Positions 52,685 to 63,949 of a stretch of 64,000 bases of DNA are shown in pieces (within the stretch, counting starts at the first letter, position 1; each line of letters begins with the position of its first letter). Both the position numbers and the translations under genes were made by a program. The DNA is from Lepus europaeus. Lineage: Eukaryota > Chordata > Mammalia > Lagomorpha > Leporidae. The stretch spans positions 188,501 to 252,500 of the forward strand of contig NC_084845.1 in NCBI RefSeq assembly GCF_033115175.1. The letters run 5' to 3'. The notes below the pieces were generated by a model. That model did not search any database. It worked only from the letters and a program-made list of their open reading frames with translations, and was not told the origin of the DNA.

Positions 52685-53345
52685 GGGCTGGCATGTGGCA
52701 CAGTGGGTTAAGCCACCACGTGCAACGCCAACATCCTATATCAGATTGCCAGTTCTGGCTGCTCCACTTCCAAACTAGTTCCCTGCTAATGTACCTAGGA
52801 AACATCAGAAAATGACCCAAGTATTTGGGCCCCTGTCACCCACGTCAGACCTGTGTAAAGTTTCAGGTTCCTGGCCGGCGCCGCGGCTCAATAGGCTAAT
52901 CCTCCGCCTGCAGTGCCGGCACCCCGGGTTCTAGTCCCAGTCAGGGTACCAGATTCTGTCCTTGTTGTTCCTCTTCCTGTCCAGCTATCTGCTGTGGCCC
53001 AGGAGTGCGTGGAGGATGGCCCAAGTCCTTGGGTCCTGCACCCGCATGGGAGACCAGGAGAAGCACCTGGCTCCTGCCATCGGATCAGCGCCGTGCGCCG
53101 GCCGCAGCGGCCACTGGGGGGTGAACCAACAGAAAAGGAAGACTTTTCTCTGTCTCTCTCTCACTGTCCACTCTGCCTGTCAAAAAAAAAAGAAAGTTTC
53201 AGGTTCCTGGCTTCAGCCTAACCCAGCCCAATTCTGGTTGTTGCTGCCATTTGGGAAGTAAACCAGCAGATGGAAGACCTCTTTCTGTCTGTCTCCCTCT
53301 CTCTGTCACTTATTGCCTAGCAAATAAATACAGTAAACATTCACA
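52685..53345 (+). mobile_element. CSINE A-type, forward, split by a B-type copy
   Basis: GGGGCTGGCATGTGGCACAG to GTTTCAGGTTCCTGG (52874), then from the duplicate at 53194 on to GCAAATAAATACAG. Confidence 0.88.
52875..53193 (+). mobile_element. CSINE B-type, forward, nested, with TSD
   Basis: CCGGCGCCGCGGCTCAATAG, marker GGTTCTAGTCCCAGTC, ends in poly(A). Perfect 17-bp TSD AAGTTTCAGGTTCCTGG at 52858-52874 and 53194-53210. Confidence 0.96.
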
Positions 53346-53480
53346 AAAAAGATGCTGGTTCTTTCTGAGGGCTGTGAGATGGAATCTGCTCCATTCCTTT
53401 TCTTCTCTTGATTTTCTGGCAATCTTTGGGATTCCTTGGCTTGCAGAAATCTATCTTCATGTGGTTTTCTTTCCTAAATT

Positions 53481-53908
53481 TCCCACTTTAAAGATATCTT
53501 TATTTGAAGATGGTGGGTATAAGAAACGACCATGGCATATTTTCCTAAGAGACTTAGCTTTGCCTTTGTGGGACCATGATACTAGGCCTCAGTAGCATGT
53601 GGGATAGAGGTTTGCAAAAACTCCAAAGTAGATCAGTGGCTGAATTTGCTTTGAAGACCTTGTACCACTTGTTATCTCTGTAACTTGCAGCAGTTCTGTA
53701 ATCTGTAACCATGGGATGTCTGTTACACAATGCTCTCCTGTCTCAGTTCCTGGAGCCTGGATGACACTCCAATGTAACTCCCCTTCCCCTGTGCTAGATC
53801 TGCCCAGCAGCACCCTCTCCTGTTAACCCTCCCTCACCCTGCTTCAGGAGCCGTGTGGGGTTAGGCTTGCACCTCCTAAGTTTGGAAGGCACTCTGCATG
53901 GCATGGAT
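53481..53908. other. Unclassified sequence between LTR pieces
   Basis: CAGTTCTGTAATCTGTAACC and following; nothing named. Confidence 0.4.
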
Positions 53909-53926
53909 TAAAGGAGCGGAGTTTCT

Positions 53927-54267
53927 TTCTTTCTTTCTTTTTTCTTTTTTTGACACGCAGAGTGGATAGTGAGAGAGAGAGACAGAGAGAAAGGTCTTCC
54001 TTTTTGCCATTGGTTCACCCTCCAATGGCCGCTGCGGCTGGCGCATCGTGCTGATCCGAAGCCAGGAGCCAGGTGCTTCTCCTGGTCTCCCATGAGGGTG
54101 CAGGGCCCAAGGACTTGGGCCATCCTTCACTGCCTTCCCGGGCCATAGCAGAGAGCTGGCCTGGAAGAGGGGCAACTGGGATAGAATCCGGCACCCCAAC
54201 CAGGACTAGAACCCATTGTGCCGGCGCCGCAAGGCGGAGGATTAGCTTGTTAAGCTACAGCACCGGC
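53927..54267 (-). mobile_element. CSINE B-type, reverse, with TSD
   Basis: (TTTC)n tail, GACACGCAGAGTGGATAGTG, marker CAGGACTAGAACCCAT, head TACAGCACCGGC. TSD TAAAGGAGC(G/A)GAGTTTCT at 53909-53926 and 54268-54285 with one mismatch. Confidence 0.94.
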
Positions 54268-54424
54268 TAAAGGAGCAGAGTTTCTGAGGGTAGTGCCTGC
54301 TTCCACTGGCTGATCACTGCTGTCCAGATCAGCTATCAAGAAGTGTCTCACTTTCTGCTTCCTTCATGCTTCTGAGTCCATTCTTTTGTGGGTAGGTGGT
54401 CTCAGATGGGCTTGTTTCCCATGG

Positions 54425-54722
54425 TGAGCCAGAGTTGGGGAGAGTGAGAGACAGAAATCTCCCATCCACTGGGTCACTCCCCAGATGTGGACAATAACTG
54501 GGAACAGGGCCAGACCAAACTCAGGAGCCAGGAACCCAATCTGGGTCTCCCATGTGGATGACAGGGACCCAACTACTCGAGCCATCACCTGCTGCTACAC
54601 AGAGTGTGTATTATCAGGAAGCTGGAATTGAAGGTGGAGCCAGGATTTCAACTCAGGGACTCCATTTGGAAATGTGGACATCCTAAGCAATGTCTGTAAC
54701 TACTGTGCCAAACACCCACCAC
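54425..54722 (-). mobile_element. CSINE, older reverse copy
   Basis: GGGGAGAGTGAGAGACAG, CCATCCACTGGGTCACTCC, CATGTGGATGACAGGGACCC, end GCCAAACACCCACCAC. Tail missing, diverged. Confidence 0.78.
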
Positions 54723-54900
54723 TAAATTCCCCTCCTCCCTTGTATTTAATAAGGACATTAGTCATATTAGAGCAGAGTTCACCTTAATGACCTCATTTTA
54801 ACTTATTTATTGAGTAAGAACTGGGTCTCCATCATGTGGCAATGTGGGTTAGAACTTCAACATATAAATTTGGGGCTGGGGCAGAGGGGGATATAATTCA

Positions 54901-55114
54901 TCTTATTATGTATGTTAATATACAATGGACTCATTTTTAAAAATTAAAATTATATATAAGTTTTTTCCTTACTTTTAATGCCTGACACAGTAAATATTGA
55001 TAGATCCTACATAAACAACAAAAAAAAAAATTTGGGATTCTCAGTAATTTTTAAGAGTGTAAAGAGGTTTTAAGACATAAAAACTCAAGATACATTTATC
55101 TGTAGCATTTTCCC
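54901..55114. other. AT-rich, unclassified
   Basis: TTATATATAAG-like sequence; nothing recognised. Confidence 0.5.
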
Positions 55115-55443
55115 CCCCTAAGATTTATTTTATTTATTTGAAAGAGTTATAGAGAGAGGTAGAGACAGGGAGAGAGAGAGAGAGGTCTTCCGTCTGCTGG
55201 TTCATTCCCCAAATGGCTGCAGTGGCTGGAGCTGAGCCAATCCGAAACCAGAAGCTAGAAGCCTCTTCCAGATCTCCCATGTGGGTACAGGGCCCAAGGA
55301 CTTGGGCCATCCTCTGCTGCTTTCCCAGGCCACAGCAGAGAGCTGGATCAGAGGTGGAGCAGCTGAGACTTGAACTGGTGCCCATGTGGGAGGCTGGCGC
55401 TGCAGGCTGGGGCTTCAACCCACTGCACCACAGCGCCAGCCCC
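55115..55443 (-). mobile_element. CSINE A-type, reverse
   Basis: CCCCCCTAAGATTTATTTTA, GA-rich tract, body, head ACAGCGCCAGCCCC. Flanks CTGTAGCATTTTCC and CTGTAACTTTTTTC may be a decayed TSD. Confidence 0.9.
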
Positions 55444-56493
55444 TGTAACTTTTTTCTTTTAAATAAGCTTTGATGATAATTTTGTATTCATGCCTGTGAT
55501 TTGGTATGGTGTTTTAAAAGTTATTTAAACAGATTCATATTATTTTTACTTCCCTTTTGACCAGAGGTCTGTTTCAGATTTTATTCTAAAATATTCAGAT
55601 TGAGCTTTTCCCCAATTAATTACTTGTAAATTTGTTGTGTAACTAAAGAGTATGTTAATACAACTTTTGCATTTTTTGGTTTCTAAGAATGGATGGCCTG
55701 GTGGATAATCAGATCCCAGAACACCTGCAAAAGCGATTTTTCCTCAAACAAAAGTCCCCAGTAAGAATCTGCCATCTCAAGCTCAGTATGGGACTACTAG
55801 AAGTACACATGTCCTTTGCTGCTTGTGGGGATCTACCGGTTTGCTCAGTGGAGGAGATCCAGATCAGTTATGTGCTTAACACTGGACCTATGTGTGTGAC
55901 TGAGGGGATCAAGTGGGTCAGATGTCAAACTGCAGGTCACGGGCTATGGTTAGGTTGGGTCACATACCAAGTCTGGTTAATGGGAGTAGCTCGGCCTTGA
56001 AGCCCTAGGAGGGGGTCTCTTGGGTGGGAGTTGGTGCTTATTATGGATAAGCATAAAAAATGGCATCTCCATTTCATTTTGAATGCTGACCACAAAAAAA
56101 AATATTTGCACATCACAGGACAGTATTACAGATATTTTGAAATACTGTTTCACTTATCACTATGAAATTGTGGTAATTTTTAGGTTCACCACTAAACCTG
56201 TCATTTAATGCATTAGTAAGGGAACTCCAGTATTACTGTAATGTTACCGACCCTAGATTTTTTTGACTTGGACATAATAGAAATAGAGAAGTGGTCAAAC
56301 CCTAACCCAGACAAGATTTATTTGGGTGCTATACTCAAGTACAAGAGAAACAGCACTACAGGAAGTCTTTCCATGGACTGGCTCCCCGAAAAGGGGTTTT
56401 TATCAGGTTGGATAGTGGCCACACACTCTTGGTCTCTGGCTCATCTCCTTTGGGACAGGGCACTTGGATTTGCACCAGCTCAGAGTTCTGCCC
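55444..56493. other. Intergenic, unclassified; 103-codon frame at 55689-56000
   Basis: The plus-strand frame beginning MDGLVDNQIPEHLQKRFFLK matches no family I recognise. It has no promoter, splice or paralogue context here. An unrecognised repeat or chance is more likely than a gene. Confidence 0.4.
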
Positions 56494-56866
56494 AGGTTTA
56501 TCTGTCTCTCTCTCCCTCTCCCTCCCTCCCTCCCTTCTTTCTCCTTCCCTTCCCTTCCCTCCCCTCCCCTCCCCTCCCCTCCCCTCCCCTCCCCTTCCTT
56601 CCTTCCTTCCTTCCTTCCTTCCTTCCTTCCTTCCTTCCCCTCTCTTTTTATTTATTTCTTCTCTTTTCCTCTCCTCCCCTCCCCTCCTACCTCTCCTCCC
56701 CCTTCTTTCTCCTCCCCTCCCCTCTCTTCTACTACCTCTCCTCCTCATTCTCTTTCTCCTCCTCCACCTCCTCCTCCTCCTCCTCTTTTTCTTTCTTCTC
56801 CTCTACCACCTCCTCCTTCTCCTCCTCCTCTTCTTCTCCTTCATCTCCTTCTCCTCCTTTTTTTTT
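56494..56866. repeat. About 370-bp polypyrimidine tract
   Basis: Almost pure C/T on the plus strand: TCTC, (TCCC)n, (CCTT)n at 56595-56638 and (CTC/TCC)n at 56755-56860, with few interrupting A. Long open frames across it in all three forward frames are artefacts of composition. Confidence 0.95.
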
Positions 56867-56882
56867 TAAATAGTTATTTTTT

Positions 56883-57222
56883 GAGGGTTGGCATTGTGGC
56901 ATAGTGGGTAAAGCTGCTGCCTGTGATGACAGTATCCCATATGAGTACCAGTTCACATCCTGGGTGCTCTACTTCTGATTCAGTTCCCTGCTGATGGCCT
57001 TGGATAAGCAGCAGAAGATGGCCCATGTGGGAGACGTGGAAGAAGCTCCTGGCTACTGGCTTTGTCCTGGCTCAGCCCTGGGTGTTGTAGCCATCTGGGG
57101 AAGATTCTCTCTCTCTCTTCCTCTCCCACTCCATCTCCCTCTCCCTCTCCCTCTCCCTCTCTCTCCCTCCCTCCCTGTCTCTCTGTAACTCTTTCAAATA
57201 AATAAATAAAATCTTTTTTTTA
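56883..57222 (+). mobile_element. CSINE A-type, forward
   Basis: GGGTTGGCATTGTGGCATAG to CAAATAAATAAATAAAATC. A CT-rich stretch at 57103-57185 precedes the tail. Confidence 0.9.
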
Positions 57223-57531
57223 AAAGCTAGTGTTTGTTTGAAAGGCAGAGGGACAGTGGGAGACACAGAGAATCTTCCATCTGCTGGTTCATTCTCCAAA
57301 TGGCTGCAATGGCTGGAGCTGAGGCAGTATGAAGCCAGGAGCCAGGAGCTGCTTCAGGGTATCCTACATGGATGAGGGGACTCAAAGACTCAGGCCATCC
57401 TCTGTAGCTTTCCCAGGCATGTTAGCAGGGAGCTGTATCAGAAGTGGAACAGTTGGGATTGAACTGGCACCAATATGGGATGCTGGTGATGCAAGCCAGG
57501 GCTTTAACCCACTGCGCCACAGCACTGGCCC
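57223..57531 (-). mobile_element. CSINE A-type, reverse
   Basis: AAAAGCTAGTGTTTGTTTGA, AAGGCAGAGGGACAGTGG, body, head ACAGCACTGGCCCC. Abuts the forward copy tail to tail, forming an inverted pair. Confidence 0.9.
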
Positions 57532-57544
57532 CCTAAGAAAACTT

Positions 57545-57602
57545 TTTTTGTAAGATTTATTTATTTATTTGAAAGAGTTACAGAGAGGCAGAGGCAGAGC
57601 CA

Positions 57603-57642
<40 letters not shown>

Positions 57643-57903
57643 GGTCTTCCATCTGCTGATTCACTCCCCCAAATGGCCACAAAGGCCAGAGCTGTGCCTA
57701 TCTGAAGCCAGGAGCCAGGAGCTTCTTCCCAGTCTCTCATGTAGGTGCAGGGGCCCAAGGACTCGGGCCATCTTCTACTGCTTTCCCAGGCCATAACAGA
57801 GAGCTGGATTGGAAGTGGAGCAGATGGGACTTGAACTGGCACCCATATGGGATGCTGGCACTACAGGTGGCAGCTTTACCTGGTACGCCACATCTCTGGC
57901 CCC
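57545..57903 (-). mobile_element. CSINE A-type, reverse
   Basis: TTTTTGTAAGATTTATTTATT, GA-rich tract, body, head CCACATCTCTGGCCCCC. Flanks TAAGAAAACTTTT and CAAGAAAACTTTT are a near-perfect TSD. Confidence 0.92.
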
Positions 57904-57964
57904 CAAGAAAACTTTTGAAAGAAGAAAATCATGCTATAGCATGTCCACATATTAAATAAAAGAT

Positions 57965-58270
57965 CCAGAGGCAAGTATTTAGCTTAGTGATTAAAACACC
58001 AGTTAAGACACTGGAGCCCCATATTGGAGTACTGGGATTCAATACCCAGCTATGACTGCTGAACCCATTTTTCTGCAAATATAGACCCTGGGAGATGCTG
58101 GTGATGTCTTTGATGGTTGAGTTCCTGCCACACATGGGAGATCTGGATTGAGTTTCCAGAAACCCGCTTCAGCCTGGCACAGTCCCAGCTGTTGCAGCCT
58201 TCAGGGAGTGAACCAGCAGATGGAGCTCTCTATCCTGTCTTTCTGCCTCTCAAAATTTTTTAAAAACTCC
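57965..58270 (+). mobile_element. CSINE, older forward copy
   Basis: GGCAAGTATTTAGCTTAGTG head, GGGATTCAATACCCAGC, AGGGAGTGAACCAGCAG, CCTCTCAAAATTTTTT. Diverged. Confidence 0.8.
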
Positions 58271-58583
58271 AGCCAGTAAATCAAACTGGACATTTTTAAC
58301 AATGTTTAATATATAAGTTCCCATTGTGTGTTCAGGGTGGTTATAGGAGATAAAAATGGAGCATTAATTTTTTTCTCTTATCAAGACATTGTGGCATTTC
58401 AGCTAAGCCTAAAATGGTCTGAATGGGATTCAAATCTATAAGAAGGAATTGTGGCAAGAAATGTCACTCTGTAGTGTGACGATAGGTTTCTGAAAACTAA
58501 TTCCAAGCAGGAATGATATGAACTGTGCGCTTTATCCTCCTGGTAGTCAAGGCTGAAGTTTGGTAGTTTAATGGAGTAGCTAC
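58271..58583. other. Intergenic, unclassified
   Basis: No recognisable feature; may continue into the LTR-like fossil that follows. Confidence 0.4.
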
Positions 58584-59118
58584 TGTGTACAACAAACTGT
58601 ATTCATATTTGAAGAGATGCAAACAAATTAAAATAGTAGGTCTGAGAGTGTGATTTTGAGAAGATTCTGTGTGCAAGACTGGCCTTTGGCTGATGTCTGG
58701 GAACTTGCATTTCCATAGTGTCCAATCCTGTTATCTAACTGGTTAGAGTGACTTACTGTGCTTAGACTGTGCCAACAAGGTATTGATATCGATCCTCTGC
58801 TTGCCTTGTGGGGATCTGGAATTTTGGTGTGTGTTGGGCTGGGGTGGACTACATGATAGACTCCCGTGAAACCCCTGAGTGCTATCGGAAGCACCACTCG
58901 CATTGCGTCATTTTTGTTGGAGGGGAGAGGATGCTTCCTGTGACCCTTTGAGAGGAGGGCAGTGGGAGCCTGTACATAGATTCCTGCAGACTTTGCCTGT
59001 CTTTCTCCTTATGAGCCAATTCTGTATCCTTGGTACATCCTGCAGTAAATTGTTGCGGGAATACAAACATTATGCGGAGTCCCATGAGTTAGTCTAGAAG
59101 AATCTCCAGAAGTAGGGC
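58584..59118 (+). mobile_element. ERVL LTR fossil (MLT2-like)
   Basis: ACAAACTGTATTCATATTTG, AGACTGGCCTTTGGCTGATG, CTGGTTAGAGTGACTTACTG, CTCTGCTTGCCTTGTGGGG, GTACATAGATTCCTGCAGAC and GAGTTAGTCTAGAAGAATC follow an ERVL-type LTR order. It looks like an old LTR; internal retroviral sequence was not recognised. Confidence 0.5.
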
Positions 59119-59354
59119 TGATTCTGTGGGCTTCTGAAAGCTCACTGCTAGTTGCATCCAAAATATGTTTAGGGTTATTTTCATATCTCTATGTATGCAG
59201 CGTGACAATGGAGGACAGAGTTTTGTTTCTGTTCAAAGCCGGCACTGGGTTACACGTCAACATGTGTGGTGATGTTTATCAAACCACACTTCTATGTTTT
59301 AACTGAAACCAACAAAAATGAAACAGATGTATGGATGACAGTGGAGATGAAGCA
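59119..59354. other. Unclassified flank of the LTR fossil
   Basis: GCGTGACAATGGAGGACAG and following; may belong to the same old element. Confidence 0.35.
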
Positions 59355-59550
59355 GTTCAAAATCAGGAGTCAGGAATTCCTTCTGGGTTTCCTATATATT
59401 GGGAACCCAACATTTGGGTCACCTTCTGCTGCTCTGAGCAGGAAGCTGGATTGGAAGCAGGGGGTGGGACTTGAAATAGGTGCTCCAACTTGGGATGTGA
59501 GCATCCCAAGTAGCAGCTTAACCTGCAGTGCCATAACACCCACCCCACAG
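59355..59550 (-). mobile_element. CSINE, reverse, older and truncated
   Basis: TCAGGAGTCAGGAATTCCTT, GAGCAGGAAGCTGGATTGG, end CATAACACCCACCCC. Confidence 0.72.
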
Positions 59551-59869
59551 ATTCCTTTTTCAAATTAATCTACTCCTTGAGTCCTTGAGAGCCTCAGGTT
59601 TCTGGTTTATAAAAGGACATTTATAATGGAACATGGCCTGATACAGACTCACTCCCCACGGAGCAGCTGCTGTCCTTTCATTCTACAGATGCATATCCCT
59701 CCTGTGTGTGATTCCCAGTAGGCACAATCTCTGTGGACCAGACAGTCACCAAGCCCACCCCTCCGCCCCCATGTGAATCTCCATTTTTGGAATGAGTGGA
59801 CTGAGGACATGATGGCATCACACACAAATTGCATACCTGAGCTCCTAGGCTACTTTTAAGCCTTGCTAT
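59551..59869. other. Intergenic, unclassified
   Basis: No gene or repeat recognised. Confidence 0.5.
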
Positions 59870-60125
59870 GGCATGTAGTGCTACCATAGTTCGAGCACTG
59901 GCTGCTCCACTTCCAATCCAGTTCCTTGCTAATGTGCTTGGGAAAGCAGTGGAAGATGGCCCAAGTGTTTGTGCCCCTGCATCCATGTAGGAGACCAGAG
60001 GAAGCTCCTGGCCCCTGGCTTCAGATTGCCCAGCTCTGGCCATTGTAGCCATTTGAGGAGTGAACCAGCAGATGGGAGATTCCCTCCCCTCCCCCCCCTC
60101 ACTCTGCCTTTCAAATCAATCTTAA
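59870..60125 (+). mobile_element. CSINE A-type, forward, shortened head
   Basis: TATGGCATGTAGTGCTACCAT then AGTTCGAGCACTGGCTGCTC to CTTTCAAATCAATCTTAAG. TAAGCCTTGCT recurs at 59857 and 60122 as a TSD. Confidence 0.85.
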
Positions 60126-60581
60126 GCCTTGCTTAATAGAAAGGTGTCTAAGGCCAGAGGATTGCTGAACATCTGGATGCTGGCCCTCTTCTGGAAGCTA
60201 TAAAATGATGCTGGTTCTAGCAGTAGGGCCAGTCATCCAGAAGGAAAGGCCCCACTCGTTCTGTCCAGGCCACTGTGGGTAAGACTGTTTTCCACCTTAA
60301 CCTCTGGATCTCATGTGAATCATGAGGGCTCTGCTACTTGAAGAGGTTCTATGGAAAGATAGTAGGTAACTGCCAGAGTAACCAGACAGTGCTTTGAGTC
60401 ACCACATTCACATGCCTGTCTTCATTGCTCAGAAAGAAGTAAATATTGTTAGACCAGAATACCAGCACCTCCCCAGGTCTGCACTCCTGAGACCCGCTGT
60501 CTCTCGAGAAGACTGGGAAATCAAGTCTTTAAGGACTAAAGCATTCCCTTCAACTCCAGGGTTCCAAGAAGCCAAGAAGGG
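60126..60581. other. Intergenic, unclassified
   Basis: No gene recognised. Confidence 0.5.
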
Positions 60582-60888
60582 TAGGCATTTGGCACAGTGG
60601 TTAAGACACTGCTTGAGATATCTGCATCCCGTAGTGGAGTGTCTGGGCTTGAGTACCAGCCTGTTCCTAATTCCAGCTTCTTGCTAATGTGCACGGTGAG
60701 AGGCAGCAGGTGATGGTTCAAGTTCTTGGGTCCCTGCCACCCAGTGAGGGAGATCTGGATTGAGTTCCTGGCTCTTAATCTCAGCCTGGCTCAGCTCTAG
60801 CTGTTGCAGTCATTTGAGGAGTGAACCAGCAGATGGGAGATAGCTGGCTCTTTCTGCCTTTAAAGTAAATGAAGAAATTTTTAAAAAG
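60582..60888 (+). mobile_element. CSINE, older forward copy
   Basis: GGTAGGCATTTGGCACAGTGG head, CATCCCGTAGTGGAGTG, GAGGAGTGAACCAGC, tail AAAGTAAATGAAG. Diverged. Confidence 0.82.
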
Positions 60889-61543
60889 CCAATGAGCATC
60901 CCTCCTTGCTAGAATCAACTCCTAGAAGAAGCTGTGACATATTTGCTTTTTGCTTTTGATTTGTCAAATTTGTATTACAGTAACACTGAATGAAATGGAA
61001 AGAAAAATCATATAAAAACTCATAGATAAATTGGTGATATACTGTCAGTTCTTACCAGTAGGTACAAATTCAAAATAATTTGTTAGATTTGCCTAAGCAA
61101 GAAGTATGCTACCAGGGAATTAAATGTTATAGGAGATTTAAAATGGAAAGCGGTCACCTCTTGTCCTCCCCTATACGATGGTTGCTTATCTCCTCAACTG
61201 CTGTCATCCTTCTCTGCTCCAGTTCTTGGGGCTACCTTTGTAACTGATCTTTGATTCCTTCCTGCTCTGATGTGACACCTTGATTCACATCATTGCTCCT
61301 CCATTTGCTTCCAATTTTTGTCATATTATTGTTTTGAGCTCTAATTTTTGTTTCCTAAATAACTTTACATATCTTATGTAAAAATCTACTTCCAAAAATG
61401 ATGATACAGGGATACTCCTTCCTCCTTTACATCTCTTTGCCCATCTACTTTTCAGTGTTCACAGGCTGTGCCATGACTGTTAGTGACAGGAGTAACAACA
61501 AAGGCATTTTACTGTCATTAGGAGGTTCTTGGTTTATAGGTAT
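60889..61543. other. AT-rich intergenic, possibly LINE-derived
   Basis: No gene. 61190-61480 (TTTGATTCCTTCCTGCTCTG) could be old LINE; not assigned. Confidence 0.4.
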
Positions 61544-61548
61544 GGGAT

Positions 61549-61859
61549 TTTTTTTTTTTTTTTGACAGGCAGAGTTAGTGAGAGAGAGAGACAGAGAGAA
61601 AAGTCTTCCTTTTCCATTGGTTCACTCCCCAAATGGCCGCTATGGCCTGCATGCTGAGCTGATCCAAAACCAGGAATCAGGTGCTTCCTCCTGGTCTCCC
61701 ATGCAGGTGCAGGGCCCAGGGGCCTGAGCCATTCTCCACTGCACTGCCAGGCCACAGCAGAGAGCAACCGGGACAGAATCTGGTGCCCCAACTGGGACTA
61801 GAACCGGGGTGCCGGCACCGCAAGCAGAGGATTAGCCAAGTGAGCTGTGGTGCCGGCCC
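61549..61859 (-). mobile_element. CSINE B-type, reverse
   Basis: T-run, TTTGACAGGCAGAGTTAG, marker CTGGGACTAGAACCGG, head GTGGTGCCGGCC. Followed by CTGGGATTC, which resembles its left flank. Confidence 0.92.
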
Positions 61860-61867
61860 TGGGATTC

Positions 61868-62222
61868 TTTTTTTTTTGTTTTTTAAGATTTATTTATTTA
61901 TTTATTTATTTATTTGAAAGAGTTACACAGAGAGAGGAGAGGCACAGAGAAAGAAAGAGAAGTCTTCCATCCGATGGTTCACTCCCCAATTGGCTGCAAT
62001 GGCTGGAGCTGCGCCGATCCAAAGCCAGGAGCCAGGAGCTTCCTCTGGGTCTCCCACGTGGCTGCAGGGGCCCAAGGACTTGGGCCATCTTCTACTGCTT
62101 TCCCAGGCCATAGCAGAGAGCTGGATTGGAAGTGGAGCAGCTGGGACTAGAACTAGCACCCATATAGGATGCCAGCGCTTCAGGCTAGGGCGTTAACCCA
62201 CTGCACCACAGCTCCGGCCCTG
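61868..62222 (-). mobile_element. CSINE A-type, reverse, with TSD
   Basis: T-run, AAGATTTATTTATT, GAAAGAGTTACACAGAG, body, head ACAGCTCCGGCCC. CCTGGGATTCTTT recurs at 61858 and 62225. Confidence 0.94.
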
Positions 62223-62261
62223 GCCCTGGGATTCTTTCTAAAAGTTAAAAAACAACACCTA

Positions 62262-62595
62262 GGGGTCGGCACTGTGGTGTAGTGGGCTGGGCTTCTGCCT
62301 GTGGCACTGACATCCCATATGGGTGCCAGTTCATGTCCCAGCTGCTACTCTTCTGGTCCAACTCTCTGCTATGGCCTGGAAAAGCTGTAAAGTATGGCCC
62401 AAGTGCTTGGACCCCTGTACCCATATGGGAGATGCAGAGGAAGCTCCTGTCTTCTGGCTTCAGATCGGCCCAACTCCAGCTGTTGTGGCCATCTAGGGAG
62501 TGAACCAGTGGATGGAAGACCTCTCTCTCTGTTTACCCCTCCCTCTGTCTGTAACTCTACCTCTCAAATAAACAAATATCATTAAAAAAACAAAA
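62262..62595 (+). mobile_element. CSINE A-type, forward
   Basis: GGGGTCGGCACTGTGGTGTAG to CAAATAAACAAATATC and an A-rich tail. Confidence 0.92.
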
Positions 62596-63611
62596 AGAGT
62601 TCTCTCCACAAAAAAAAAGAATGTTGAACACTGTTTTTTTAAATACCTGTTCATAGGTATTTGAACTGCAAATATTGTACTTTGTCCTCATTCATTCAAC
62701 ATTGTGTTTCCCCCTCATTCATTCCAATTTCATGAACTCTTTGCCTCCTCCAGGAAACATTATTAGCATCTAGGTAAAATGAATAATCCTTTCTAAAGTT
62801 TGCTTCACATTTGGATTATGACTGATTTGTACAGCTTTTTTGCACATTTTTGTTTGCTTTAAAGTCTCAGACTAATTTTTTTTTTTAAATTTGGGAGGAA
62901 AAACAACATTCCTTTTTCTTAAGGTCATATTCTTTTATGGTTTCAACATTATTTTCTCTCCAAAAGCTTCTGCCATCTCCTTTTAACCGTGATGTTCTCA
63001 ATTTTCATGTCACGTGGATCTTATTAATCTTGGACAGTATTTGGCATGATCTGAAGATTTCCTTTCAGCCACAGGGGAATTTCCCTTTTCTGTTTTCTTA
63101 CTTATTGGTCCAACAATCTTTTAATTTCGGAGTCTGTTCTTGTTCTCATAGTTTCTTTGTTCAGAGCTTCTGTGTCTTATTTTTCATTTGCAGCCCTTTT
63201 TTGACTCACTCGCAGGATAACACACATTTTAAACGTCTGGTTTCCTTGACACTGTTTTCTTTGGGGTTGTTCTTTATTACTGTAGATTGTTTCTTTCATA
63301 TTGGAGGCCTGCTTTCACTCCGTTCCTTCTGTTCATTTTGAAGTCTCTCACAAAGCAAATGGGAAGTTCTGCTGCAGCAGCATGTTCTGCTTTGGGGCGA
63401 AGAGTGCAACAGTCAGCTATTGGGCTGAAAGTGCTTGAAATGCAAGGTAAGGCAGCCCTTGCTCTGGAGAAAAATATACCAGATTTCCCAGTCCTCAAAG
63501 CTGACTTTGTAAAAAGGCCCATACCCTTCCTACTTTATTTGACTTATTTGTTGCCACATAATGCCAGACCGAAAAAAAAAAAAAAAAAAAAAAAAGAGTG
63601 GTGGGAGGGAG
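62596..63611. other. T-rich intergenic, unclassified
   Basis: Forward frames at 62937-63341 and 63287-63685 are T-rich and low-complexity-like, with no known domain. Poly(A) run at 63571-63595. Possibly old LINE sequence. Confidence 0.4.
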
Positions 63612-63938
63612 GGGGCCTGGCACTGTGGCATAGCAGATTAAGCTACCACCTGCTGTGTCGGCATCTCTTATGGGCTACGGTTTGAGATCTGGTTGCTCCA
63701 CTTCCAATCCAGTCCCTGCAAATGCACCTGGGAAAGCAGTGGAGGGTGGCCCACCTGCACCCATATGGGAAATCCAGAAGAGGCTCCTGGCTTCTGTCTG
63801 ACCCAACACTGGCCATTGTGGCCAGCTGGGGAGTGAACCAGTAGATGGAAGCCCTCTCTCCCTGTCTTTTCCTCTCTCTCTCTCTCTGTAACTCTACCTT
63901 TTGAAATGGATTAAATAAATCTTAAAAAAAAAAAAAAA
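63612..63938 (+). mobile_element. CSINE A-type, forward
   Basis: GGGGGCCTGGCACTGTGGCAT to GATTAAATAAATCTT and poly(A). AAAGAGTG occurs on both sides (about 63592 and 63936), a short probable TSD. Confidence 0.9.
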
Positions 63939-63949
63939 GAGTGTCAGAG

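Larger units (their letters stand above)
52566..54900 (-). mobile_element. ERVL-MaLR-type LTR fossil, reverse, spread by SINE insertions
   Basis: Recognisable pieces lie in order at 52566-52684 (TTAGTTTTCCACAGCTGCAG; CTCACAGTTATAGAGGCT), 53346-53480 (GGTTCTTTCTGAGGGCTGTG) and 54723-54900 (ATAAGGACATTAGTCATATT; AGAACTTCAACATATAAATT). The gaps hold CSINEs plus an unassigned stretch 53480-53910. Old, solo-like. Confidence 0.55.

Noticed and set aside
56241-56873. Open frames of 130-210 codons across the pyrimidine tract
   Set aside because: Frames stay open because the tract lacks A; predicted peptides are Ser/Pro/Leu/Phe runs with no domain.
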